Part shown: piece by piece, positions 23,215 through 34,900 of the stretch
Layout of the letters: the number at the start of each line of letters is the position of its first letter
How positions within the stretch are numbered: position 1 is the stretch's first letter
The notes under the pieces: generated by a model
What the model was told of the DNA's origin: nothing
Seen by the model: the letters and a program-made list of their open reading frames with translations, nothing else
Database searches by the model: none
Assembly: GCA_036345935.2 (NCBI GenBank)
Contig: JADWOT020000010.1
Coordinates: 8,627,576 to 8,691,575 of the forward strand
Direction of reading: 5' to 3'
DNA from: Taenia hydatigena
Lineage: Eukaryota > Platyhelminthes > Cestoda > Cyclophyllidea > Taeniidae
DNA length: 64,000 nucleotides
Position numbers and translations under genes: made by a program

Positions 23215-26200
23215 CTCCTCTTTGTGCGATGGGATGCAGCTCATCGTGATGCAAAGGTGGACTGAATATTATCATAAAAAGGAGTGAGATTCTCGTAGTG
23301 GTATGCCTTATTACACTTCCGACCTTATAATTGGAACGGTTTTTTTCTGCTCTCAAGAGTTCAATGCAAATGTGTTCAAATCTGATTTCATCAAAATGCG
23401 TTCGATCTGCCGATTTTTAATGCTTGGAGATTGAATGTGTGTATATTACAGGTAAGTTATTTAATGGAATGTGGCACAGTCCAAAGGGGATGGATATTGT
23501 TCCTTTTAAGTTTTTAAGCTAATATATGGGCTGCAACACTTGGAAGAGACCATTCTTTGGCTATATCGAAAATGGGAGGAAGATTCTGTTCACTTTAGGA
23601 GCAACCTTCATGCTTTGACTGACCCGAACCACTCAAATACTATCGACACTAATTCCTAAGAAAGTTTAGAGTATTCTTTGACTAGACACTTTACAGAGCA
23701 CTATTTATAGCACTTATCTTCTTAAGACGCCAGTTTTCTGAAAGCAACATCACAGGAAGAGTAATCTCTAAGCAAATGCATGTGATTTCTCGGTGGTTTG
23801 CCTTATAAAACACCCTCAAATGCGAAGACTGTCAATGCTTTTAGGGCATAGTTACTGCGAGAAGTGATTGACTTGGAGCATGGTAAACTTCACCACACCA
23901 TCAGATGCAAAACGAAAACCCCATTGTATTCCCGATGGGGTCAGAAGTCAATGCGCCACAGACCGCGTGATAAACCTTTCTGTTTATGCAAACAAAACAT
24001 AGACTTATGAGGCCACCCGTGTCTGAGTCAGTGCTCTCAGCGTGCTGCCGATTAGGGTTGGTCTGTGAGTTACCAGGACCAGTCCACATCAAACTACCCT
24101 ATGAACGCTTTTTCGGCGAGCCTTATCCGATCAGTTGATAATCTAATGCATATTGATTGGCTTTTTTTGCAGGAGTACAATCAAAATGGAAGTGTATCTC
24201 TTTCGCAACTGTTTCGACCGCTGTCGCTTTCGCCATTCTGAATCGTGCACTGTTTAGAGTGACTTCATTCGCCGTGAACCTTGTCGCACTGGTGGCTTAA
24301 TGTTCCGAAGTCTGAGGTATACCAGCAGCATATTCTGCGTTCGAATTGGACGACATGCAAAGAACCAATATGCTCACATCAAGGTGGGGTCATTTTGACC
24401 CTACCCTCGCAGACTAGAGCTATTTAAACCTCGACATCTTCCTCACACAACCCATCTGTTTTAGTACGCACCAGTGATGGCAGGTTTCGTTAACGCTTGC
24501 TTGTTTATCTTATTTTCTAACTCTTAGTTCTCCCTGATTACTCGCCCGGTGACTGTTTTTCGCACCATATTTTATGTATCCGACCCTCACACCTTCTAAA
24601 CATTTTAGGCACAAAGTAGCTCACAGAGCAATATTACCGAGTTGCCACCCGTAGTGGTGTTGAAAATTTGCGAGCATCTTCATGGTCCACATTTGGCAAA
24701 TCTTGGCCTGAGTATTCCATCCTGGAAGTGGGTCTTTTCGAAGCCGCGGTTTGCCACTGCCCTGTTTTGATATATTAGCCGGTGGACCTGGCTAGACAAG
24801 CGTCTATGTCAGCTGCTCTTTCCACAACCATCTCCTACTTCTTTCAAGAATGCTTTAGAAGAATCAAACTAACTCTTATGGACATTTTTAGCGTTGTCTT
24901 TGCAGGGCAAAGCCTGCATTTAAGTGCATTTTCGTGTGTTGCCAAATTGCAGTGCAAGAAGGAATTCGCTTAAGGAACTTTGGTTACACTTAGAAGCAGC
25001 ATGCATTTCAAATTCCGATCACATTACAATGGTCAAGTATTGCTCGAGGATACGTATTGTTGATATACATGGATGCATACGTACTGGTGGTCTTACTAAA
25101 AGAGGTATGGGTTGCATTGTCTAGTGAATCGCATTTATAGGGAACGGAGGGGTGCATAACTGCTGTGGCCGCGTTATCTACCTGGTTATACCTTCGCATT
25201 TCAACAGGATCGACCTAACGGTCGCCTTACAATCACTTGCAACCCATCAAACGTTGATTATTGCAATTCTTATTAATATGGCGGTGGATAAGTCAAGTGA
25301 GATAGAGTGCATCGCGAATTTCCTCCGGAGCCTGGGTGACCTCAGTAGCTCTCCACTAGCTACTGTGCCAACAAGTTGGCGAATAAGGTGCACCAAGCAC
25401 TATGAGGAGGATTGCATCAACTGGTCGGATCTGTTGAGGTGGGGCTTTTTTGATGTGATCTTGAAAAGGATTGAGGGTGGTTGCAACGGTGGTCCCATAC
25501 TAGTCAAAAAGCAACATACTTGATTAAACTTCCAATGTGCTCAACATAGGTGATGTGTTACCTTGAATGTCACAGCGATACCTAGCATCATTGGTTTGAA
25601 AATAGCATTGTCGTTAATTTGTTTTTCTATCTTTGCTTATTCATGGGAATGAGTGGACCTCAGCACCCATTGCATTCAAAACAGACAAGGCTGATGCTGA
25701 TTTAGCTTTCTTTTGGCAAAAGTGCTTCCTCTCTAGACTACGGACGTTAAGCCGTTAGTGGGGCTCGAATTTCTTCACAGTTGGTATTCTGATTGGAAAG
25801 CATTACATATATGTCCTGTCCTCATTGATATTCATTCCGCGGGAACGAGTGGGCTAAATAAGTGAAAGTTTTTTGCTGGTAATACCCAGAGTACGTGATT
25901 CTCATCACAACGTGCCTGCCACGTATTGTAATCCTCTATCCCGTCGTTGCATTCGTAAGTACGCCGCAGCAGAGGCTTGATTTTACTTCATCATATGAAT
26001 TTTGATCCAACGCCAAGTGAATAAAATTGTTCTGCCTTACTTTCCTATCAACATTTCACTTTGGATAATCTTAGGTCCTGCATCTACTCTGCTTCAACCG
26101 CTCATCCGATAATCGTCGCCTCGAGCTGTTTTGACGTAAACTTTGCACTGAAGCAGATTAATTGTCTTCCTGTTCAAGTAGAAAATACATAAATTCAAAC

Positions 26201-26996
26201 TTTGCATTCAAATTTATCTTATACTTAGAATATCGACGCTGGTAATCCTGCACAAATATTGCATAGCATTTGGTCAAAGTTACATTTTAGCGGAATGCAA
26301 ACTATGCATTATTTGGGAATAAGGCTCCTACATCTTTTTACACTTATTGCTGCATTTTCCATGTCTTTATAGCCCGCCAGGTCTGCATATAATTGCTGTA
26401 GTTTAACAGGCCACGTGTAGCTGAATAGACGATTTGTCATTTGCATAGTCCTCACAACTGGGTTACTGTGCAAGGACACATGCCACTCTCCTTTCGAGTC
26501 TATTTACTTTTTCTACACTGATTTGCCCTAATTTTTTGAAGACTCACTTCATTGTTGCCTTTTGTGCCTCTTCTAGTACATTTAGGCTTACGTGCTAGAT
26601 GGTTAGATCATCATCATTCGGCTGATTTACACGGAGATAGACGTCACCCTGTGCGTCATGTTGGTATGCCAACACTCACAACGGTTTTAGCAGGGAGTAA
26701 GAGGAAGCAGTAATAATGAGCAGAAGAAGAAGCGATTGGTTGCGGAAGTGATGAGTGATCGGCTGTGTCTGCTGTTAACAGGTGGGGAGGATAGCGGGTA
26801 TTAAGGCATTGGTGGCAAGTATGGCGTTCCTAATGCTGTTGTTCCAATGGAGGTAATAGGCACTAGAGAAGTACCAACGGATGGATCGAAGAGCATAAAA
26901 GCATGACAGAATTTTCTGATAAGGCTCAGGCGTTCATTCGCAGAATTGGGCAGCAAACCAGCAACAATTACCCGTTAAGCGTTTACTAAGGGAGTG
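23215..26996. other. Interval between the 187-bp inverted repeat arms
   Basis: This 3.8-kb interval would be the body of a transposon if the arms are terminal inverted repeats. The only sizeable frame is the 123-codon plus-strand one at 25152-25523. I see no DDE/D transposase motifs or zinc finger. Confidence 0.4.
25152..25523 (+). CDS. Possible 123-residue reading frame between the inverted repeat arms
   Basis: The frame is open from ATG to TGA for 123 codons. The central part is protein-like, with SSEIECIANFLRSLGDLSS and later HYEEDCINWSDLLRWGFFDV; a possible acceptor, CATTTCAACAG, occurs inside it near 25207. No family is recognised. Its position between the inverted repeat arms raises the idea of an element-encoded protein, but there is no transposase signature. 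It may be chance. Confidence 0.25.
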   Translation: MHNCCGRVIYLVIPSHFNRIDLTVALQSLATHQTLIIAILINMAVDKSSEIECIANFLRSLGDLSSSPLATVPTSWRIRCTKHYEEDCINWSDLLRWGFFDVILKRIEGGCNGGPILVKKQHT

Positions 26997-27184
26997 AATC
27001 TATGAGTTACGTCAGTAACGTCCTAAGTAGATCGTATGGGTGGATTCTTTATCCTAGCTATCGCAACTCTATTCTAATCCGCATTACGTCCAGCTTGGCT
27101 GGGCTGAGGAAATCCGTGCCCATGTATTCGCAGTGGAGTATATGAAGTGGCGAAGCTGAACCGCTTCCCTCTCCATCAATAAAT
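26997..27184 (-). repeat. 187-bp inverted repeat, right arm
   Basis: This is the reverse complement of 23028-23214, about 97% identical by eye. The two arms bound a segment of about 4.16 kb. High identity in a region where other repeats are much decayed implies a recent event or gene conversion. Confidence 0.85.
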
Positions 27185-29382
27185 TTGGTGGCGCTATTTC
27201 CACCAATTTGTGTTAGCAGGTAAGCGCTGTTGGTGAGGACGCACTGCCCCTTGTTTTGATTAATAGTAACCCACTGTTGCGTGGGCTAATATTTTAGGAA
27301 AAATTCATCAAATAAATTTGAACGTTTACTAGTAAGTTTTCTTGTTTACGATGTAAAATGTGTAGCATTAGTACTAGTGCTCGTATATCGGTTCTCATTA
27401 ATAAGTAATTGCTTGCAAGTTTTTCTTGAATATTTTCCTAAGTTTCTATATTAAAAGCTGCTTATTTAGACGTAAAAAAACATTTCTATTTCCGCCTAAC
27501 TTTTGTCCCTTGCACATATAAATGTTCTTCGCGCTTATTTGTTTTACTGTACGATGCTTCAAGCAACTAGGTTACATTAATCAACTAGTGTGTTTAAGTG
27601 TTATTATATAGGGACAAATCTTAGTCCAAAGGACAAAATTTGTGCAAAAACGAGGGTAAACTAAGATTTTGGCATGCGTTTTCAATTTCCCTCGAATTCT
27701 GCTCATTTTCATGTATCTGTACTCATTCATCCAATCTGCTACGCACTTACTTGCTGGTTTAAACGTAAAGGAAAAAAACGAAGCTACCGTCGCAGTTAAT
27801 TTGTTGTCAAATGCAGTGCCTAATTGCACCTAATTGTATGCTATTAAATGGTTTAGGTGATTAATTAAGAAAGTTAGAACAGTATTTTGAGTGAAGTGTT
27901 GGCTCAATAACAGTGGATTTTGAAAACTGAGGCTTGCTTGATGGATACAGTCATAAATGTGCCTGGTGATTGCCTTTTTCTAAAAAGACGTTGAAGACCT
28001 TAACTTTAAAAGAAGTTTGATTTCTTTTGGTGGAGGCATTGACAAACAACAATAAATACGATTCCTGCCTTTGCCTTTGCATCGAATGTTTCTAACGTAA
28101 GAATGATTGGCAGTCTATGAATTGTTGCCATTCCTTCTATGCATTAGCAGCTTTAAACTACGTACCTTTTGAGTGGCATGCTTTGTCCTATATCCCCAAG
28201 TCTTTTCGTTATTGGTTCATAGCAAAAGTCTGATCGTTGAAGTTGTTAGAATAGATTGTGCTAATTGGAAACTTCGCACCTTGATTAATCAGCAACTTTC
28301 GAATCACTCATTGAAACCCCGGTTCTTAGTTGTGTTGGCCTTTTCTTAATGCAGCGTATGTGTAATACCCCGGTAGCCACTTAATCATAGGCTCAACTCC
28401 TCCATGAGTCAGTGTCCGATTTTGACCCAGAGACAAAGGAATGATGTCCGGGAGATCTGAAACCGTTCGCCTGAAAAGCGATGGAACACTTTCATGCATT
28501 GGGGTTAAGTAGCCTAATTTTATAGACGCAGCTTAAATAGGATTTGTTATAGCAGAATATTGACGGAGTAACTTAAAATGAACTGTAAGTAATAGAATTA
28601 TAAAACTGAAACTTACTCTACTGAGATAGCAAGTCATGCGTTGAGTGTTTGGTGGCCATAAAGTGAGTTCAATGGCTGTGCATAGTTCTGGCACTTTCAC
28701 TACCTTATTATGGGTTTCTTTGGGAGTGTAAAAAGGATGCGACAACTGCTGACCTTCCGATTTTGGCTCCTACCAGTTTGGTGAAATTCAACAGGCGCCG
28801 ATGACATAAGGTGTGCTGGAGGAGGTGGGAAAGGGAAGGGAAGGAAAGCAGATGGGAATACGAAGTGAAGGAGAAACAATAACCAACTGGTAAGGTGTTT
28901 TGCTATAACGCAGTCAATAAATCCAACCAAATTTAACTCAGCCTACTATTTTAGCTTATTCCACGTTTAAATCCTTGTTATCGGGATCCGTTGGCAAGTT
29001 GCTGGTGAAGAGCATGGTGCGGATGTGGTGGAAGAAGTTGGGTTATTGCATGTCCGTGATGCGAATGGCAGCAGGTAGGTGCGTCAGTAGATTTCAGACT
29101 GTGTGTTCGAAATTGCGGTCTTGAGGTGGTCACTTAATAGGAATTCGACCTTTTCTCAGACTGATGGCATTGCACTAGTGAATTGGGGTCATCGGTATTT
29201 GTCAATGCGGCTTTTTACGGTGTCATTAGTTGAGGGAAGTCACTGTTAGACTTCACCTCCCATGATACCAAGCAGAGGTGGATATTCCGTCGTGGTGACT
29301 AGCTCTTGGTTTTTCTCTACTCCAAAGTAAAGGAGGACCGCCGCCTCCAAGGCCTTGATATTTCGGTGGTTGCATGTGGGTG
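27185..29382. other. No supported gene; purine tract at 28815-28875
   Basis: Non-coding-looking sequence. A GGGAAGGGAAGG-type purine tract lies near 28820-28850. Between 28950 and 29380 the minus strand becomes A/C-rich, the start of the compositional block described below. Confidence 0.45.
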
Positions 29383-29796
29383 TCATTGAGGTATCCGAGA
29401 CCTATGGAGATGAGCAGGAAGGGGAAGTGTTGGATTTACCAGTGTACGCCCATGTAACTGCATGGAAATGAAGCAGTCCGCATTTGTTAATTGCCGTCCG
29501 GGAGCTGATGACGAGGGGGCAAGACTTTGTATTTGTCGCACGCAAGTGATGCAAATGGTGTCCGAATGCTCCAGTAGATTCTTAAAAGATAGCCATTTCG
29601 AGGAGTTGATTGTCTGGTCGACTGTAATCTTGAGACTGTTATTCAACAGAAATATGAATACTTTGTAGACAACTGGCGTTGGAGTTGGAGGTACCTCGGG
29701 AAATGACGATACGAGTGTGGATGCTGCGTCGCTGCTTTCGATGTAAATGCGTTTGTGATGCGATGAAAGATCGTTACGTTGGGTGTCAATTCCCAC
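29383..29796 (-). CDS. Long minus-strand reading frame, Ser/Thr/Pro-rich, function unknown
   Basis: This is the second-longest frame in the window (about 137 codons). It opens with a polar Ser/Thr-rich part (SSHHKRIYIESSDAAST), then a VPPTPTPVVYKVFIFLLNN segment, then a region with CITCVRQIQSLAPSSS. It lies in an A/C-rich block on this strand, which lowers the chance of stop codons and so weakens the length argument. A weak donor, CATAG|GTCTCG, is near the end. It could be an exon, a decayed retroelement, or a composition artefact. Confidence 0.3.
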   Translation of the reverse strand: MGIDTQRNDLSSHHKRIYIESSDAASTLVSSFPEVPPTPTPVVYKVFIFLLNNSLKITVDQTINSSKWLSFKNLLEHSDTICITCVRQIQSLAPSSSAPGRQLTNADCFISMQLHGRTLVNPTLPLPAHLHRSRIPQ

Positions 29797-30063
29797 TGAA
29801 TTACACTGCGATTTTGTCTATTACTGCTCACCGGTTACTGGGGTGCTGCTGTTGTCAATCCTTCTGTGGCCCTTTGAGTGTGGGTGCTCTACCACTTCAG
29901 TGGAGGGTATAGAAGAGACCTCATTTAATATCGCATTTACATGATTTGATAGTGTATGTCTTGTGATACAACAACCAACCTCTCATATGTGGCAATGGCT
30001 TCTTTCCGCTGCGCTGTTGTTGACATTCATCGTGTGTTCATTAATTTTACGAGATTGTTGGTG

Positions 30064-30303
30064 TCATTCGTAGATATAGCTGGCTTCAGACCCGGCTAGA
30101 AAGCATGCGGTGTTAATGGGAGTGGAAATTTGTGTTTTTGGCGAGAAAGGTTGGTTTCGTTTAGCTATTGCATGATGTTTGCCCTTGACCCGGTTGGATG
30201 AGTCAGTGGATGCGGTAAGGGTGACAGACAGTTCGCGGATCTTCGGGTAAGTGGAGAAGTAGGCAATGTGTCCAGTCAACTTAGGGATTGATATCGTACG
30301 CAA
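30064..30303 (-). CDS. Possible exon, function unknown
   Basis: A 79-codon minus-strand frame follows a usable acceptor (GACCTCTAG, near 30305) and ends in TGA. The peptide is basic and Ser/Thr-rich, including RELSVTLTASTDSSNRVKGK. It lies in the same A/C-rich block as the frame at 29383-29796 and may belong with it. No domain is recognised. Confidence 0.25.
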   Translation of the reverse strand: MRTISIPKLTGHIAYFSTYPKIRELSVTLTASTDSSNRVKGKHHAIAKRNQPFSPKTQISTPINTACFLAGSEASYIYE

Positions 30304-33278
30304 CTAGAGGTCGAATGTACGCGTGTTGTGCCGCATTAGATAGGCACGGTTGTGATCCATGCGGAGACAAATGATATTGCGAACTAGGGTTGAGTGCGAA
30401 AATAAGGAAAATGTCCTTTCCCTTGTAACTTTACGTTAGTCTACCTGAAAGTAAATGCCTTCAACATTCTCAACTGTCCCGTTTAAGAGCTAAGTCTTGA
30501 TGGGAACATTTGCTCTATGGCGTCTGCGGCAAAGGCCACGGAACCTTTGCAATGTGATTAATGTAGCGCGTATCTTTCACAAAACGGGAAAGCAGTCAAT
30601 AGATCGAATGCACTCCATCGCTAGTAAGATAAAGAGTGAAGTCTTAGGTCAAGCTCATCACTCCTTAATCCTAGATAGCGTGCTTTGTGCTACAGTTTCA
30701 TATTAAAGCGTCCCCAAAATTTGCTGTTGTTCTCATTTACACGATTCCCTTTTTGTTGCATAATAAGGGCTGCCCATTTGAAATAATTTTGCATATTGTT
30801 AGTACGCATCTTTCTTTACACTTGCACCCGAACCAATTTCACCACAACCAAACAGAAAATTAGTATTTTGCTATTGTAAGCCAGACACCAGTTATCCTAA
30901 TACAGGTTTTACCACACTCTTCACGTCTGTTCACACCGCACTGATGTGTAGTCGCGGGCATCGTTCCTCGTATAGGCATCACTGGATTAGATCGCTCATC
31001 ATCAGCAAAGTTTAGCTGAACATGCACAATGCGAAGACGAACCGATTTCTCACTACTAGATAAATTGCTCATGAACGGGCGATCGGTGCGCTAGGTCAGT
31101 GCAGACTCTGGCATTCTTTGCAGCTCCAGTGATTTGTTGAACAGTGGAGGATACACTACGGTAATTTGATAGTGTGTCTAGTTACGTGTTTACTTATCGA
31201 CCGTGCTAGTAACCTTCTGTGCATTGCATCTGCCATGTTGTTTAAGCCAAGCATGCCTTTGGCGAGGACTCGATGACCCAACCTGCTTGTAGTTGCCGCT
31301 TTTCATTTCACACTGTAGGATTTGCTTCAGATATTTTAGTGAGTGCACTACACATTCACTACTGAGTTTTATAAAAGTATGAGCTCTGCTATGATGGCTA
31401 ATCGATTAGATTCAGGCTATTTTTCGTTTTCCTGCCAACACATCAAAAAGCCCCGGTTTTAACGTGCATCCCCTTGCTCTTTATCAGAAAACATCTGGTG
31501 GGCATGAAAACACGTGCACTTAACCCCGTTTGTGAAATTAGCATAACGAGACGGTAGTAAGGAAGAATCGCGTACGAATAAGTTTAAATACACCTTTTTG
31601 ATTGTGCATGAAATTCGCCATAATATTTGAAGGCGCGCAGAAACCGCTGGCATGTAACTGTGGAGAAAGTCTACTAAATGCTGTCTTTCTATGCCGTCGG
31701 GTGATGACTTCGTGAAAGTTTAATTTAGGATATGATAGCTGATAAATGGCCGAAAATTGCAAATAATAAAATGTTCCATTTAATGGGAACTAGTGTGAAG
31801 AAGAGCGAGTTTTCCTTAGAATAATCTGCCGCGATGAACGAAAAAAGATGAACGAGAAGCAAAACGAAATCACTTTTAGAAAAAGAATTGCCTGACCTCC
31901 TAACTCTTCTCCTTTGGTCAATTCAGTTTTTGAGCAGGAAGCCGAAAATCGGAGTTGCAGTGACATAGAAACATCGAGGCGTCCTGGCGTTTTCTACACG
32001 CTCTCTCTTGGGGTGTCTCACAAGCCGTGGGTGTAATCGATGGCCATATAGTCGATACAATGGATCGCTGAGTTGCGGATACGGCCATGAAAGGTAGTAA
32101 AACCACTTGGCGGTTTATTGGCTTCAGGTATGCAACAGTCCTAACCACGGTAGTTCGATCTGCAAATGGTGTTGCTACAAAACTGACAGTTTAGAATGGC
32201 TAGATTTTCTGGCCGTTTGATGGTCGCGGGTCTGTAGTAGCCCTGGTCAAAATTCTTAGCTCTATAGTTGGTGCTAGTTCAAAATTACTCATCTGGGATA
32301 GCTAGATTACCAGGTTGCATGATATCCACATTACCTTACCCTCCACTACGCTCACAGCTCCCACTATGAAAATCACAACGACTTATACGCTGCTAGTAGA
32401 CCTCCATTTTGCTTCCTCTCACCACTCACTTTTTCAAGTCATACGTTCAAAGATTACTCAACACTCGTCGAAGTCGCACAAAATCAGGTGATGGAAAGTC
32501 TCCTTTATTCAACCAACTTTTCGCTGAGATGAGCCACTATTACTAGGCTGACATAAATGTGGTGAATTAAGATACCAATTAAATAATGTCAGTCTCTAAG
32601 TTTGAGCACAAATGGAATGTCATCCTCGGGGTGTGGGAGTTCATGAATGTCAAGGCCTTATTGTGTCACTGTGCTTTCCAGTGACATTACAACTGGTTTG
32701 AGCAATGAGGCACACAGAAGCATTTTCCCATTTTGCTAGAATGGATAGAATCTCAATGAAGGCCAATATTTTAGGACACGGTGAAATAGGGAAGCTGTCA
32801 CTGAAGCTTTTGATAAAATTGCATAGGAACACGCACAACGTAATTTATGTTGCAGTTATTCTAAAAGAGCGTGACGAGTCCAGACAGCACATGGTTAAAG
32901 TTTACACTCAATATCCTCTACAGGACTAAGATAGTAAGGCTTCATGCGATATGTGAGGACAGGTGAAAACAAATAATCGTGAAGCTCGCCATACAATTAA
33001 GCAGATTAATTTGCCGCTCACTTACACTGAATGAGCAAGGCTCCAAGTCATGTCTTGGGAGAGGCCATATGTTTATTACACTTACTGCTGCACTTTTTGT
33101 GAACTTTCGCCTAAAGTTACGCATTCTAAATACTGCTACATATTACTGCAGCAGTGGGTGTGACCCACAAAATATTCGCCTATCCATTTGCCACCACGCC
33201 ATAGAGAAGTTTCCTTGAAGGTCAGACAAGGTTGAGACGAGAGATTTAAAATGAAGTGGATTTCTGTGTCGTGGTATT
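30304..33278. other. No supported gene
   Basis: No firm exon. A minus-strand frame at 31918-32148 ends with a short cysteine-containing stretch (CETPQERACRKRQ, then CHC) that looks protein-like but has no matched splice sites. Confidence 0.4.
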
Positions 33279-33491
33279 TTGACTAGTAATCTTCCTAACA
33301 CCATAATCGAACTACAGTCGCAGGATGTGTGGAAGCATATTCTGGGCTCTACGAGCGTGAGTAATCTTAAATCACAAGCAAAACCACTTTTAGAGATTAA
33401 GTGCCTACACGAGGCAGCAAAAAGGACTGTGACATTTGCCGCTGAAAGAATAGCTGCATTAACTACTAAACTTCAAGACATGCGGTCATAG
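33279..33491 (+). CDS. Possible exon of a helical protein
   Basis: The plus-strand frame is open for 70 codons to TAG. It has a strongly helical character, with NTIIELQSQDVWKHILGS and later HEAAKRTVTFAAERIAALT. A TTTTGACTAG acceptor precedes it, and a textbook donor (AGC|GTGAGT) occurs inside it near 33357, so the real exon may be only about 70 bases. Function unknown. Confidence 0.3.
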   Translation: MTSNLPNTIIELQSQDVWKHILGSTSVSNLKSQAKPLLEIKCLHEAAKRTVTFAAERIAALTTKLQDMRS

Positions 33492-34460
33492 ATACAGCCA
33501 ATTAAAAGGAGCTGATCGCCCCTGCTGATTTGATTGCAGTACATGACTTCATCGCTCGACACAAGCTTGTGTATTTTGCTAAAAGGAAGTTTCCTTACTT
33601 ATCGGATGTCTCAAAGCGAATGCTCAAAATGAGAGAAGCGACAATAGTTTAATGAGCTTGCGCAATAGGTCCTATTATGTAAGTGCAATACTATGGTCTA
33701 TTTAATGAAATATTAGGCCATTTTAACCCTTTAGCTGATTGCAACGCACACTTCAGTTTATTTTATTTAGCACCATGATCTCCGTTCGGAAGAAGTCAGC
33801 ATCACATTTGTGGCAAATGGAGCATAAGAAAAGCTCTAATTAAATCTGTCAAATGGGTTGGGGGCCTGGATTAACGCATGATGAAGAGAGCTAGATCATT
33901 TTGGAGGTAATTGCGGTTCTTCTATTTGTGGCGTACTGCACAAGTAGGCATTTGTTTCACCACTTGCAGTTCTGGTTTATTGTTTCTTTTTAGCTGTGCT
34001 TTTCTCATTACTCTTATGTTTGGCAAATGCATGATCGGTAAGACAATGAAAACAAAGTACATCTTTCATTTGAGGAAAACAAAATTCCAAAGTTGTAGGT
34101 TTCTCGGATCGTTGGAATGCTGAAGGAACCGACGTGTGTAATGAATTATCAATGCGTTGAATAATCGGTAAGTGCATTGGTGACACAAATTTCGCATCAA
34201 GTTTCTAGAAAGGAATTATGAAAAACAACTTTCAGAGGTACGCATCACTTAACAGAAATAAGCTTGGGGAATATTAGTATGGCTCGACAGTAGCGACGCT
34301 TACATTAATTACAAGCGGTATTTTGGGGCCTAGATAGTCTTTAAGATTTCGCACAATGCACAAGTGATTCTGTAGCAAAATAAGGCAATTTTTACAGAGT
34401 AAACTTCCTAATGTACCAACTCACCATATTATAAATTATCATAGAATACTGCCACCGGAT
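33492..34460. other. No supported gene
   Basis: Non-coding-looking sequence; nothing noted. Confidence 0.4.
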
Positions 34461-34900
34461 GTGCAAACTCGAGTGGTCGGCGCAACGTTTCCGCCATGAA
34501 TTCACTCATTCCTAGTTCGGTTGTGCTAAATCGATCTGCATGCAGCCTCCCTCGTTCCATGAGTCCGCTCATTCCACATTCAGAAGTGCCAAACCGATTC
34601 GCCTAAATCTAAAATGCCACTGTGAGTTCAATAACCCTGTGGCGCGATGTACAAAGTCCACTTGGCTGCAGCAAAATTTCTGCTACGAGTCTACACAAGC
34701 TAACGTCAGATGCGCCAATTTGATTTCACTATAGCCTTATTTTTTCCAGAAGTTCGCTATTTTCTGGTCTGATCTACTAAGTCAATTTACCTACAGTAGC
34801 ATTTTTACCACGAAAATCTTCATCTTGCCTTTTTGTTTACATAAATGATTTGCTTATGGCGAAATTCCTGCTATTACCAAGACGTTGCCTTCTTTACGTA
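34461..34900 (+). repeat. Degenerate tandem repeat, period about 62 bp
   Basis: Successive units begin near 34461, 34523, 34586, 34648, 34711 and 34772, with lengths of 61-63 bases. Unit starts read GTGCAAACTCGAG, GTGCTAAATCGAT, GTGCCAAACCGAT, TGTACAAAGTCCA and TGCGCCAATTTGA. About 35 bases into each unit a second shared block appears, for example ATGAATTCACTCATTCC and ATGAGTCCGCTCATTCC. Later units are more decayed. A 64-codon plus-strand frame here is a by-product. Confidence 0.65.

Noticed and set aside
31918..32148. Minus-strand frame ending in a short cysteine cluster that recalls receptor ectodomains
   Set aside because: Cysteine spacing fits no family and there is no supporting acceptor.
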